DNA from: DASPKM01 sp035628135
GTDB lineage: Bacteria > Bacteroidota > Bacteroidia > Chitinophagales > Chitinophagaceae
DNA: 64,000 nucleotides
Reading direction: 5' to 3'
Assembly: GCA_035628135.1 (NCBI GenBank)
Contig: DASPKM010000006.1
Location: forward strand, 744,001-808,000
Within the stretch, counting starts at the first letter, position 1, and each line of letters starts with the position of its first letter. This document shows positions 48,566 to 57,424 of the stretch, piece after piece. The position numbers and the translations under genes are program-made. Below the pieces are notes generated by a model. It saw only the letters and a program-made list of their open reading frames with translations. It made no database searches and was not told the DNA's origin.

Positions 48566-49657
48566 ATGAATATTTTTTCGCGTCGCGGATTTTTACAATT
48601 ACTGGGCGGTGCAGGGGCGGCATCGCTTGCAGCCAATACTTCGTGCATGGCAAATCCACAACAAAAAAGAGGGCTGGGCATTGCGCTGGTAGGTTTGGGT
48701 AGTTATGCCGGCGGTCAACTGGCGCCCGCATTGCAGGAAACAAAGCATTGCTACCTCGCCGGCATTGTAACAGGCACCCCTTCGAAAGAAAAAACCTGGG
48801 CAAACAGGTATGATATTCCCGCAAAGAATATTTACAACTATTCCAATTTCGACAACATTAAGAACAATCCCGATATAGATATCGTGTACGTGGTGTTACC
48901 GATATCGATGCACAAGGAATTTACCATCCGCGCCGCGCAGGCAGGCAAGCACGTGATTTGTGAAAAGCCCATGGCCATGAATGCAGCAGAATGCGATGAA
49001 ATGATCGCGGCATGTAAACAGGCCAACAAAATGCTGTCTATCGGCTATCGCCTGCATTTTGAACCATACAACCAGGAAATGATGCGGCTCGGTCAACAAA
49101 AAGTTTATGGAAAGCCGCTCACCATCGATTGTGCCAACGGGTTTACTTATGGCGGCGATCCCAATGCATGGAGATTGAAGAAAGCGCTGGCAGGCGGCGG
49201 AGGCCTTATGGACATGGGCGTGTACGCTATCCAGGGCGCACGTTATGTTACCGGTGAAGAGCCTGCATATGTTACGGCCCGCGAAGAGAAAACAAGGCCA
49301 GGGTTTTTCAAAGAAGTGGATGAGACCATTTATTTCGAGTTGGAATTTCCGTCGGGCTGCATAGCGAAAGGACAATCCAGCTACAATAAAAACCTGAATC
49401 ATCTAAGCGTGAAAGCCGAAAGGGGGGAATATGAACTTTCACAAGCCTACCGGTATGGAGGCCAGGAAGGCCGCACACCCGAGGGCCGCATGCGTTTTCC
49501 GCACATCAATCAACAGGCTGCGCAGATGGATGATTTCGCATTGTGCATAAGCCAAAACAAGCCCACCCGCGTGCCTGGCGAAGAAGGCAAAAGGGATATG
49601 AAAGTGATAGATGCCATCTACCGCAGCATTGCATCTGGAAAGAAAGAGCAGGTATAG
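48566..49657 (+). CDS. Gfo/Idh/MocA-family oxidoreductase with a Tat-type signal
   Basis: 363 residues. MNIFSRRGFLQLLGGAGAASLAAN has the twin-arginine motif SRRGFLQ. Then the Rossmann fold with LGIALVGLGSYAGGQLAPAL near residues 35-54, EKPMAMNAAECDEM near 134-147 with the catalytic Lys-Pro, and GGGGLMDMGVYAIQGARYVTG near 211-231. These are glucose-fructose oxidoreductase-like enzymes, which act on sugars or inositols with NADP. The substrate is not known. Confidence 0.9.
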   Translation: MNIFSRRGFLQLLGGAGAASLAANTSCMANPQQKRGLGIALVGLGSYAGGQLAPALQETKHCYLAGIVTGTPSKEKTWANRYDIPAKNIYNYSNFDNIKNNPDIDIVYVVLPISMHKEFTIRAAQAGKHVICEKPMAMNAAECDEMIAACKQANKMLSIGYRLHFEPYNQEMMRLGQQKVYGKPLTIDCANGFTYGGDPNAWRLKKALAGGGGLMDMGVYAIQGARYVTGEEPAYVTAREEKTRPGFFKEVDETIYFELEFPSGCIAKGQSSYNKNLNHLSVKAERGEYELSQAYRYGGQEGRTPEGRMRFPHINQQAAQMDDFALCISQNKPTRVPGEEGKRDMKVIDAIYRSIASGKKEQV

Positions 49658-49762
49658 CTTGCAGGAATTGCCATCCCGCTTATCCTTTACCATTGCTCCT
49701 TATCCAATTATTTAACCGGTGTACGACCGCCCACGCTAGATTTAAATCCTAAATCAATTGCC

Positions 49763-50884
49763 ATGAGACGTACACTGCTCCTGATGAGCTGCGTTGCAGC
49801 AGCTGTTCTTTCTGCAATTTCCCTCAATGCACAAACCCTTACCCGGCCACCCGATGGCGGTAATAAAAAAGCCATCGTAGGCGAACGCATCGGCATAACC
49901 GATGTTACCATTACCTACGACCGTCCTGGTGTAAAGGGAAGAGAAGGGCATATTTGGGGAGAACTGGTATATACAGGTTTTACAGATCAGGGCTTTGGCA
50001 GTAGCAAATCCTCGCCCTGGCGCGCAGGCGCAAATGAAAACACGACCATCAGTTTTACAACCGATGTAAAAATTGAAGGCAAGGACTTGCCCGCGGGTAA
50101 ATATGGGTTGTTCCTGGCGTACGATCCCAATGAGTCCATTGTTATTTTTTCAAAGAACTCCAATTCCTGGGGAAGCTATTTCTATGATGAAAAGGAAGAC
50201 GCGTTGCGCGTGAAAGTAAAACCACAAGCTTTGGATAAAAGCGTTGAATGGCTGAAATACGAGTTCATGAACCAGACCAACAACAGCGCCACAGTCACTC
50301 TTCAGTGGGAAAAGCTGAGCATCCCTTTTAAAGTGGAAGTAGACCTGGTGAAAACACAACTGGCCTCATTTGCTTCAGAATTAAGAACAGACAAAGGTTT
50401 TACCTGGCAAACCTGGGACCAGGCCGCCCAATGGTGCCTGCAAAACAATGTGAACCTGGAACAAGCTTTGAAATGGGCCGATAGCGCTTCAGGACCGGTC
50501 TTCGGTGGGAACAGCAACTTTCAGCCTATCGCCACCAAGGCGCAGATACTGGAGAAGCTGGGAAGGACAGAAGAAGCGCAGGCCTTGATGAAAACCGCAT
50601 TGCCACTGGGCAACATGAACCAGTTGCACCAATACGGCCGGCAGTTGCTTGCGCAAAAGAAAAATAAGGAAGCATTGGAAGTATTTAAGATGAACGCCAC
50701 AAAGAATCCTAACCAGTTTACAACGGTGGTGGGACTGCTAAGAGGATATTCTGCCAATGGCGATTATAAAACCGCGTTGAAATACGCGCAACAGGCACTG
50801 CCCATAGCGCCCAACCAAGCGAACAAAACAAACGTGGAGGCCATGATAAGAAAACTGCAGGAAGGGAAGGACGTGAATTTGTAA
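49763..50884 (+). CDS. secreted DUF2911 protein with TPR repeats
   Basis: 373 residues with signal peptide RRTLLLMSCVAAAVLSAISLNA. The DUF2911 domain covers about 30-190 (KAIVGERIGITDVTITYDRPGVKGREGHIWGELV, PWRAGANENTTISFTTDVKIEGKDLPAGKYGLFLA). The C-terminal part is TPR-like (RTEEAQALMKTALPLGNMNQLHQYGRQLLAQKKNKEALEVFKMNATKNP, KTALKYAQQAL). Combination common in Bacteroidota; function not known. Confidence 0.88.
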   Translation: MRRTLLLMSCVAAAVLSAISLNAQTLTRPPDGGNKKAIVGERIGITDVTITYDRPGVKGREGHIWGELVYTGFTDQGFGSSKSSPWRAGANENTTISFTTDVKIEGKDLPAGKYGLFLAYDPNESIVIFSKNSNSWGSYFYDEKEDALRVKVKPQALDKSVEWLKYEFMNQTNNSATVTLQWEKLSIPFKVEVDLVKTQLASFASELRTDKGFTWQTWDQAAQWCLQNNVNLEQALKWADSASGPVFGGNSNFQPIATKAQILEKLGRTEEAQALMKTALPLGNMNQLHQYGRQLLAQKKNKEALEVFKMNATKNPNQFTTVVGLLRGYSANGDYKTALKYAQQALPIAPNQANKTNVEAMIRKLQEGKDVNL

Positions 50885-50902
50885 TCCCTTTGGGGAGCAT
50901 TA

Positions 50903-50977
50903 GGTCATTGGGTCATTAGGTCGTTAAGAAGATAATTTTTCTTTGATGACCCAATGACCCACTGACTTATTGACTAG
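50903..50977. repeat. inverted octamer arrays between convergent genes
   Basis: Left array GGTCATTG, GGTCATTA, GGTCGTTA (50903-50926). Right array ATGACCCA, ATGACCCA, CTGACTTA, TTGACTAG (50946-50977). The arms pair over about 23 positions with four mismatches or G-U pairs. It lies between the DUF2911 gene and the last gene of the trp-his operon and probably ends both transcripts. Confidence 0.75.
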
Positions 50978-50979
50978 TA

Positions 50980-52041
50980 TTAGTTACACCCCAACAGCTC
51001 GCACAACTTCTGTTCAAGTGCAGCCCCGCGTAAGTTGCGGGCTACTATTTTTCCATCGGGGCCAATCAAAAAGTTCTGCGGGATGCTGCTGATCTTGTAT
51101 TTAGCAGCCGCTTCGTTTTGCCAATATTTTAAATCGCTCACGTTTGTCCACGAAAGCTTGTCGTCGTGAATTGCTTTTATCCAGTTAGGCCTGGAGCGGT
51201 CGAGCGATACGCCTAATATGGTGAAGTTTTTATCCTTGAACTTTTCATACGCAGCCACTACGTTCGGGTTTTCCACGCGGCAGGGCCCGCACCAGCTTGC
51301 CCAGAAATCTATCAGCACATATTTACCGCGGTAGGATGAAAGTGACACGGGCTTGCCCGTAGTATCGTTCTGTGTAAAATCGATCGCTTCCGTACCTACG
51401 GCGCCGATCTTACTATCGTCGATCATTCCTTTGAGATATTTACCGAAAAATCCTTCCTGCACTTCTTTATCGAGCATGTTGAACCTTTTTTCGAGCCGGG
51501 TGATGTCCTCGCTAAGCTGTGAAGTAACTGTTATCACAAACGGGGCAACATAAGAATCTTTGTTAGCCAGGATGAAGCTATCAAGCTTTTTTTCCAGCGC
51601 GTTGAAATCCTCCATAGTGAACGTTACGCCGGAATTCATCTTCGAGGCTTGCGAAAGTTTGTCAAAAATTGGATTAAACTGCTCCTGGAAACTAAGAAAA
51701 TCATCCTGCGAAGGAGAACCCGTTAATTTCAACTGCTGAACTTTATTGATATCGCCGCTTAATGTTGCTTTATCATTTCCGAGAAAAAAGAGGGCTTTTT
51801 TCTTCGATTCCGCGAAGTTCACGAAATAAAGGTTCGGCTGCTCCAGCGTGCCTTTTAAAACAAACTTGCCATCAGTGGCAATTGCTTTTGCAATGGTATC
51901 AGTAGGATTATTGGCGTCGGAGATGTATATGGTGGTCTTGCCCGGCAGGCCTTCCACATTTCCTGTAAGCTGCAATGTTTTTTTAGCTTGTGACGAGGCC
52001 AGCACAGGTACCAGGCACAACAGCAACAATAGTAGTCTCAT
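50980..52041 (-). CDS. TlpA-family thiol-disulfide oxidoreductase
   Basis: 353 residues from the ATG at 52041 (signal peptide RLLLLLLCLVPVLASSQA); an in-frame ATG 15 codons earlier precedes a non-signal sequence. Residues about 20-110 form a DUF4369-like domain (LTGNVEGLPGKTTIYISDANNPTDTIAKAIATDGKFVLKGTLEQ), the C-terminal half a thioredoxin fold with SYRGKYVLIDFWASWCGPCRVENPNV, the WCGPC active site. It reduces or oxidises exported disulfides. It starts only 7 bp after hisIE, so it is probably the last gene of the trp-his transcript. Confidence 0.9.
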   Translation of the reverse strand: MRLLLLLLCLVPVLASSQAKKTLQLTGNVEGLPGKTTIYISDANNPTDTIAKAIATDGKFVLKGTLEQPNLYFVNFAESKKKALFFLGNDKATLSGDINKVQQLKLTGSPSQDDFLSFQEQFNPIFDKLSQASKMNSGVTFTMEDFNALEKKLDSFILANKDSYVAPFVITVTSQLSEDITRLEKRFNMLDKEVQEGFFGKYLKGMIDDSKIGAVGTEAIDFTQNDTTGKPVSLSSYRGKYVLIDFWASWCGPCRVENPNVVAAYEKFKDKNFTILGVSLDRSRPNWIKAIHDDKLSWTNVSDLKYWQNEAAAKYKISSIPQNFLIGPDGKIVARNLRGAALEQKLCELLGCN

Positions 52042-52048
52042 GTACGGT

Positions 52049-52645
52049 CTATTTAGAATGACGGTGTTGTAAAACGTTGATAACATGCTGCAAATTATAG
52101 CCTTTGGCGTTAAGCAAAATTAAAAAGTGGAACAGCAGGTCCGCCGCTTCGTCCAAAAAACGTTCCTTGCTATTGTCCTTCGATTCAATCACCAGCTCAA
52201 CTGCTTCTTCCCCAACCTTCTGTGCTATTTTATTGATGCCTTCCGCGAACAATCCCGAAACATAGGATTTTTCCGGCGGAGCCTTCCGCCGTAGGTTAAT
52301 GATGTCTTCCAAGTAGAATAAAAAGTCGTCGGGATGGTTTTTTTCGCTCCAGCAGGTATCGGCTCCGGTATGGCATACAGGCCCCCTGGGTTCTGCCTTT
52401 ACCAGCAAAGTATCATGATCGCAATCCACCAGTATCTGCCTTAGCATTAAATAATTGCCGCTTTCTTCGCCCTTGGTCCACAATCTTTTTTTGGAGCGGC
52501 TATAAAAAGTGACGAGCCCGGTTTCTTCAGTTTGCTTCAAAGCTGCTTCATTCATAAATCCGAGCATCAGCACTTTTTGTGTTTTGAAGTCCTGCACAAT
52601 GGCAGGAGCCAATGCGTCGTGGTATTTGGCAAAGTCAATTTTCAT
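52049..52645 (-). CDS. hisI: bifunctional phosphoribosyl-AMP cyclohydrolase / phosphoribosyl-ATP pyrophosphatase
   Basis: HisIE catalyses the second and third steps of histidine synthesis. N-terminal HisI domain: LMLGFMNEAALKQTEETGLVTFYSRSKKRLWTKGEESGN near residues 26-65 and VDCDHDTLLVKAEPRGPVCHTGADTCW near 73-99 (zinc ligands). C-terminal HisE domain: GINKIAQKVGEEAVELVIESKDNSKERFLDEAADLLFHFLILL near 132-175. Length 198 is normal for the fused form. It starts 3 bp after hisF. Confidence 0.97.
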   Translation of the reverse strand: MKIDFAKYHDALAPAIVQDFKTQKVLMLGFMNEAALKQTEETGLVTFYSRSKKRLWTKGEESGNYLMLRQILVDCDHDTLLVKAEPRGPVCHTGADTCWSEKNHPDDFLFYLEDIINLRRKAPPEKSYVSGLFAEGINKIAQKVGEEAVELVIESKDNSKERFLDEAADLLFHFLILLNAKGYNLQHVINVLQHRHSK

Positions 52646-52648
52646 ATT

Positions 52649-53407
52649 TTATATTCTTACCGGTATATGCTGTTGTTGCAAATATCGCTTCAAATCGGGA
52701 ATGGCTATTTCTTTAAAATGGAAGATGCTGGCCGCGAGTGCCGCATCGGCCTTTGCCTGGTTGAACACATCTGCAAAATGTTCCATGGTGCCACCACCGC
52801 CCGATGCAATTACAGGGACAGGGAGGCTTTCGGCAAGTTGCTTTGTAATGTCCAGCGCAAAGCCTTGTTTGGTGCCATCGTGGTTCATGGACGTAAGCAA
52901 TATTTCTCCCGCGCCTGATTGCACTCCCTTGCTTGCCCAATCGATGCAACGCGTGGTGGTCTTAACCCTTCCTCCATTCAGGTACACGAACCATTCCCCA
53001 TCCATTTCCTGCATAACGTCTATCGCAAGCACCACGCACTGGCTTCCGAACTCGCCTGCAAGCTGTGTTATAAGCTCTGGGTTTTTAAAAGCTGCTGTAT
53101 TCACAGAAATTTTATCGGCGCCATTGTTCAGCAGCAGGCGTACATCTTCCACGCTGCTGATACCGCCGCCTACGGTAAAGGGAATATTGATGTGATGTGC
53201 GATGCGATTGACCAATTCGCTAAGCGTTTTTCTTTTTTCATTCGTAGCGGTAATATCCAGGAACACTAATTCGTCAGCGCCTTCATCTGCATACCGTTTG
53301 CCCAGTTCAACGGGGTCGCCCGCGTCGCGCAGGTTTTCAAAATTTGTCCCTTTAACAGTACGGCCGTCCTTAATATCAAGGCAGGGAATGATTCTTTTAC
53401 AAAGCAT
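52649..53407 (-). CDS. hisF: imidazole glycerol phosphate synthase, cyclase subunit
   Basis: HisF, with HisH, makes imidazole glycerol phosphate and AICAR. (beta/alpha)8 barrel with RIIPCLDIKDGRTVKGTNF (Asp11), GGGISSVEDVRLLLNNGADKISVNTAAF near 81-108, VVLAIDVM near 125-132 (second catalytic Asp), and PVIASGGGGTMEHFADVF near 215. 252 residues. A lysE-like gene separates it from hisA. Confidence 0.97.
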   Translation of the reverse strand: MLCKRIIPCLDIKDGRTVKGTNFENLRDAGDPVELGKRYADEGADELVFLDITATNEKRKTLSELVNRIAHHINIPFTVGGGISSVEDVRLLLNNGADKISVNTAAFKNPELITQLAGEFGSQCVVLAIDVMQEMDGEWFVYLNGGRVKTTTRCIDWASKGVQSGAGEILLTSMNHDGTKQGFALDITKQLAESLPVPVIASGGGGTMEHFADVFNQAKADAALAASIFHFKEIAIPDLKRYLQQQHIPVRI

Positions 53408-53473
53408 GAAAGCGAAAATTTAGAATGTTGGAGTTGAACGTGCAAGGCTCCGCCACTATCCGGGCAATCTTCG

Positions 53474-54130
53474 TTAGTTCTTTTCCGTCAGCGCCACTTT
53501 AACGCCCAATGCAATCAACATTATACCGGTTACTCTTTCCTGCCATTGCACAAACCGCGGCGACCTACTTAACCACCCTCCGATTTTTCCAAACAACAAG
53601 GCCACCAGCACATTCACCAACAGCCCCGATATATTGAACCAGGTACCCAGGAACAATATCTGCCAATGCGCATCCTTGGCCGACACATCAATGAATTGCG
53701 GCAGGAAGGCGAGGAAAAACAAAGCCACTTTTGGATTCAACACATTGGTAATAACGCCCTGCCAAAAAATTTTGCGATAGCTATCATCCTCCTTCCCTTC
53801 ACTCCTCTCCGTTTCCTCTTTTTCTCCTTTAATAACAAACCCTCTCCTCTTACTCACCAACGCCCTTATCCCCAGGTACACCAAATAACCCGCTCCCAGG
53901 TATTTAACAACATCAAAGGCCACCGCCGACTCAGCCAGGATAGCCGACAACCCAACCACCGCGGCCAATATATGCACCATGCAACCTGCTGTAATACCCA
54001 GCGCTGATACTATGCCTGCTTTTATACCCTGACCTGTGCTGCGCGTGGCCACGTAGATCATGTCATTGCCCGGCGTAAGGTTCAACATTAAGCCGGCCAA
54101 TGCAAACATCCAGAAATTTTGTATGTCCAT
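53474..54130 (-). CDS. LysE/RhtB-family amino acid exporter
   Basis: 218 residues from the ATG at 54130 (MDIQNFWMFALAGLMLNLTPGNDMIYVATRSTGQGIKAGIVSALGITAGCMVHILAAVVGLSA), the RhtB-family signature, with about six helices. It exports amino acids or related small molecules. It sits inside the his block, starting 1 bp after the hisA stop, so it is co-transcribed with histidine and tryptophan genes. A role in exporting tryptophan, histidine or a toxic intermediate is a reasonable guess, not shown. Confidence 0.92.
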   Translation of the reverse strand: MDIQNFWMFALAGLMLNLTPGNDMIYVATRSTGQGIKAGIVSALGITAGCMVHILAAVVGLSAILAESAVAFDVVKYLGAGYLVYLGIRALVSKRRGFVIKGEKEETERSEGKEDDSYRKIFWQGVITNVLNPKVALFFLAFLPQFIDVSAKDAHWQILFLGTWFNISGLLVNVLVALLFGKIGGWLSRSPRFVQWQERVTGIMLIALGVKVALTEKN

Positions 54131-54131
54131 G

Positions 54132-54845
54132 TTAGAATGTTGACAATGCCGCAAGCTGTATCCTGCCTTCATAAATAGCCTTGCCCACAATCGCGCCCTT
54201 GCATCCCGCAGCCCTCAAATCGTCCAGGTCCTGCAAAGAGCTTACGCCGCCACTTGCAATAAAATACAGCTCAGGAAATTTGGATACAATGCTTTTGTAT
54301 AAATCGAGCGATGGCCCCTGCAACAACCCATCTTTCGCCACATCTGTACAAAACACCTGTTGCACACCGCGCTCGCTGTACTGTTGAATGAAATCATATA
54401 CCCAGATGCCGGTTGTTTCCGTCCACCCATGAATGGCGATCTTTTCATTTTTCACATCGGCCCCGAGTAAAAACTTATCCGCTCCAAACAACTGCAACCA
54501 GCGAACGAATTCCTCTTCATTTTTCACGGCCATGCTGCCGATGGTGGCCCAGGCCGCGCCGCACTCGAAAATGATACGCACATCTTTCTCAGACGCAACC
54601 CCTCCCCCGAAATCAATCTGCAAAGCGGTTTTACCTGCAAGCGATTCCAGCACTTTCCAATTTTTTATTGTTCCTGCTTTGGCTCCATCCAGGTCTACCA
54701 GGTGCAGGCGTTTCAGCCCGGCGTCCTCGAATTGCCGGGCTACTTCCAGCGGATGTTCGTTGTAAATTTTTTTCTGGGAATAGTCGCCCCTGGTCAGCCG
54801 TACGCACTTACCTTCTATAATATCGATGGCGGGTATAATTTCCAT
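54132..54845 (-). CDS. hisA: phosphoribosylformimino-5-aminoimidazole carboxamide ribotide isomerase
   Basis: HisA performs the fourth histidine step. Barrel with IIPAIDIIEGKCVRLTRGDYSQKKIYNEHPLEVA (Asp8), LHLVDLDGAKAGTIKNW near 47-63, QIDFGGGVASEKDVRIIFECGAAWATIGSMA near 75-105 and FIASGGVSSLQDLDDLRAAGCKGAIVGKAIYEG near 195-227. 237 residues. It is 5 bp after hisH. Confidence 0.97.
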   Translation of the reverse strand: MEIIPAIDIIEGKCVRLTRGDYSQKKIYNEHPLEVARQFEDAGLKRLHLVDLDGAKAGTIKNWKVLESLAGKTALQIDFGGGVASEKDVRIIFECGAAWATIGSMAVKNEEEFVRWLQLFGADKFLLGADVKNEKIAIHGWTETTGIWVYDFIQQYSERGVQQVFCTDVAKDGLLQGPSLDLYKSIVSKFPELYFIASGGVSSLQDLDDLRAAGCKGAIVGKAIYEGRIQLAALSTF

Positions 54846-54850
54846 GTTGC

Positions 54851-55441
54851 TTACAGGGATAAAAAGTTTTTTAGGATCTGCTCGCCGGTTGCCGCGCTTT
54901 TTTCTGTATGGAATTGCACGCCATAAAAATTATCTTTTTGTATGGCGGCCGCATACTCTACTCCGTACTTGCAGCTTGCAATGGTGTGCGGGCTTTGTTC
55001 CGCGTAATATCCATGCACGTTGTATACAAAACTATGTTCAGCTATGCTTGCAAACAAACCGGAACGGAGGGCATAAATATTGTTCCAGCCCACTTGCGGT
55101 ATTTTTATTGCATTGCCTGCCGTTGTAAACCTGCGCACCTCTATGGGCACAATGCCTAGGCAATCCGTATCATTTTCCTCGGAGTGCGCGCACAGCAATT
55201 GCATGCCCACGCAAATTCCAAGAACAGGTTGCCGCAATTCCTTGATCACTCTATCGAGGTTATTTTCCCGGAGACCATTCATGGCACTGGAAGCCTCTCC
55301 CACCCCCGGAAATATCACCTTATCTGATTGGCGGATGGTGTCATGGTCGTCAGTAACTGTTGCCTGTACGCCGATGCGCTCCAGGGCATACAATACCGAT
55401 TGGATATTTCCTGCGTTGTATTTGATGATGGAAAGCTTCAC
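54851..55441 (-). CDS. hisH: imidazole glycerol phosphate synthase, glutaminase subunit
   Basis: HisH delivers ammonia to HisF. Class I glutaminase: VIFPGVGEASSAMNGLRENNLDRVI near 48-72, catalytic Cys in PVLGICVGMQLLCAHSEEND near 74-93, and FYGVQFHTEKSAATGEQILKNF near 173-194 (His-Glu). GICVGMQ replaces the more common GICLGMQ. 196 residues. Its start overlaps the trpA stop by 4 bp (ATGA), linking the trp and his blocks directly. Confidence 0.97.
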   Translation of the reverse strand: MKLSIIKYNAGNIQSVLYALERIGVQATVTDDHDTIRQSDKVIFPGVGEASSAMNGLRENNLDRVIKELRQPVLGICVGMQLLCAHSEENDTDCLGIVPIEVRRFTTAGNAIKIPQVGWNNIYALRSGLFASIAEHSFVYNVHGYYAEQSPHTIASCKYGVEYAAAIQKDNFYGVQFHTEKSAATGEQILKNFLSL

Positions 55442-56208
55442 TGGGTGATGGTGCTTAAGAATTCTTTGGTGGTATTGGTTACATCGCTGCTTTCGGACAG
55501 CGCTTTAATATAGGCGGTGCCAATGATGGCCCCGTTTGCATGCCGGCAAGCCGCATCGAAGGTATTTTTATCTTTTATGCCAAAGCCTACCATGATCGGG
55601 TTTTTCAATCCCAGGGCCCGCAGGCGTTGCAGGTAAGCAGACACATCATTCATGTTCTTGTCCTTTCCGGTAGTGGAAGAAGAAGATACCGCGTATAAAA
55701 AACCGGTGCTAAGTGCGTCGAGCTTTTTAATGCGTTCGGCCGATGTTTCCGGGGTCACCAAAAAAATGAAATCCAACCCGTGCTGTTGAATGATGGGCCC
55801 GTACTCTGTTTCATATTCATATACCGGCAGGTCAGGCAATATCAATCCATCGATGCCCACCGACCTGGCATCGGCGCAGAATTTGTCAAATCCGTATTGC
55901 AGTACCGGGTTCATGTATCCCATCAATATAACGGGAATGTGTATGTGCTTCCGAAGATCCTGTAATTGCTGGAACAATACGCCGATGGTCATTCCATTTG
56001 CAAGGGCCGTGGTGCTGCTGGCTTGTATCACTGGACCGTCTGCCAGCGGGTCGCTGTAAGGCATTCCCAGCTCTATCATATCGGCGCCGTTTTCCTGCAG
56101 CGCTTTCAATACAGCCAGTGTGCTATGTAATGCCGGGTAACCTGCGGTGCAATATACGTTCAGCAACTTGCTGCTTTTTGTTTCCAGTAATTGTTGAATG
56201 CGGCTCAT
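55438..56208 (-). CDS. trpA: tryptophan synthase alpha chain
   Basis: TrpA cleaves indole-3-glycerol phosphate to indole, channelled to TrpB. ADMIELGMPYSDPLADGPVIQASSTTALANG near residues 42-71 holds the catalytic Glu46 and the Asp53 region; DGLILPDLPVYEYE near 125 and GFGIKDKNTF near 203-212 follow. 256 residues from the ATG at 56208; an in-frame ATG six codons upstream overlaps trpB. Last trp gene, overlapping hisH by 4 bp. Confidence 0.97.
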   Translation of the reverse strand: MSRIQQLLETKSSKLLNVYCTAGYPALHSTLAVLKALQENGADMIELGMPYSDPLADGPVIQASSTTALANGMTIGVLFQQLQDLRKHIHIPVILMGYMNPVLQYGFDKFCADARSVGIDGLILPDLPVYEYETEYGPIIQQHGLDFIFLVTPETSAERIKKLDALSTGFLYAVSSSSTTGKDKNMNDVSAYLQRLRALGLKNPIMVGFGIKDKNTFDAACRHANGAIIGTAYIKALSESSDVTNTTKEFLSTITQ

Positions 56209-56225
56209 GATGTTGATTGCAACCA

Positions 56226-57419
56226 TTATTGTAAATGTTTCATGTAAGTGGCAAGGTCTTTATCGCCCCTGCCCGACAAGCAAATGACCACAACGTTTGT
56301 ATTGGTAAATTCCAGTTGCTTCAGTGCTGCAAATGCATGCCCGGTCTCCAGCGCGGGAATAATGCCTTCCAGCTTTGCCACTTCAAAAGCCGCCTGCAAC
56401 GATTCTTCATCAGTGGCATTCAGGAACTTTGCCCTTCCGCTATCAAATAAATGCGCGTGCATTGGCCCGATGCCGGGATAATCCAACCCCGCGGAAATAC
56501 TGTGCGGTTCCACTACCTGCCCATCTGCTGTTTGCATTACCAGGCTTTTGCTGCCGTGCAAAATGCCGGGTTTGCCAAGGTAGGTAGTGGCTGCGCTGTA
56601 ACCACTGTGCAAGCCGAGCCCCGCCGCTTCCACTGCCATCAATTGCACTTCCCGCTCTTCAAGGAAATGATAAAATGCGCCGGCCGCATTGCTGCCGCCA
56701 CCCACGCAGGCCAGCACGTGCGAAGGCAATTCGTTGCCGGTGTGTTGTTTCAACTGCCAGCGTATTTCTTCACTGATAATGCTTTGAAAACGCGCCACCA
56801 TATCAGGATAAGGATGCGGCCCCACCACGCTGCCGATAATGTAATGCGTGTCCACAGGGTTGTTGATCCAGTCGCGGATGGCCTCATTGGTTGCGTCCTT
56901 TAATGTTTTGCTTCCGCTGATGGCTGGAACCACTGTAGCTCCCAGCATTTTCATCCGCGCAACGTTCGGGGCTTGCCGTTCTATGTCTTTTTCGCCCATG
57001 TACACCACGCACTCGATCCCTTTCAACGCGCAAACGGTGGCAGTGGCCACACCGTGCTGTCCTGCTCCTGTTTCAGCAATGATCCTTTTTTTGCCCAGCC
57101 GTTCCGCCAATAATATCTGGCCGATGGTATTGTTGATCTTATGCGCGCCGGTATGGCAAAGGTCTTCACGCTTCAGGTAGATTTGCGTGTTGAACTGCGC
57201 ACTGAGCCTTTGCGCAAAATACAACGGCGTGGGCCGGCCTACGTAATCGCGCAGGAGGTTACGGAATGCCTGCTGGAATGCATCTTCATACATAATTTCA
57301 AGATAACGCGCACGCAATTCTTCTACATTCCGATGCAGCATTTCCGGTATATAAGCGCCCCCGAACCTGCCGTAATATCCTTGATCGTTGGGTTGCTGGT
57401 ATGTTTGTGTTCCGTTCAT
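56226..57419 (-). CDS. trpB: tryptophan synthase beta chain
   Basis: TrpB joins indole and serine with PLP. YYGRFGGAYIPEMLHRNVEEL at the start, LYLKREDLCHTGAHKINNTIGQILLAE with the PLP Lys94, AETGAGQHGVATATVCALKGIECVVYMG near 112-139, LACVGGGSNAAGAFYHFLE near 238-256 (phosphate loop), SAGLDYPGIGP. 397 residues, standard catalytic form (TrpB1). It lies 5 bp after trpF. Confidence 0.98.
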   Translation of the reverse strand: MNGTQTYQQPNDQGYYGRFGGAYIPEMLHRNVEELRARYLEIMYEDAFQQAFRNLLRDYVGRPTPLYFAQRLSAQFNTQIYLKREDLCHTGAHKINNTIGQILLAERLGKKRIIAETGAGQHGVATATVCALKGIECVVYMGEKDIERQAPNVARMKMLGATVVPAISGSKTLKDATNEAIRDWINNPVDTHYIIGSVVGPHPYPDMVARFQSIISEEIRWQLKQHTGNELPSHVLACVGGGSNAAGAFYHFLEEREVQLMAVEAAGLGLHSGYSAATTYLGKPGILHGSKSLVMQTADGQVVEPHSISAGLDYPGIGPMHAHLFDSGRAKFLNATDEESLQAAFEVAKLEGIIPALETGHAFAALKQLEFTNTNVVVICLSGRGDKDLATYMKHLQ

Positions 57420-57424
57420 CGCGA

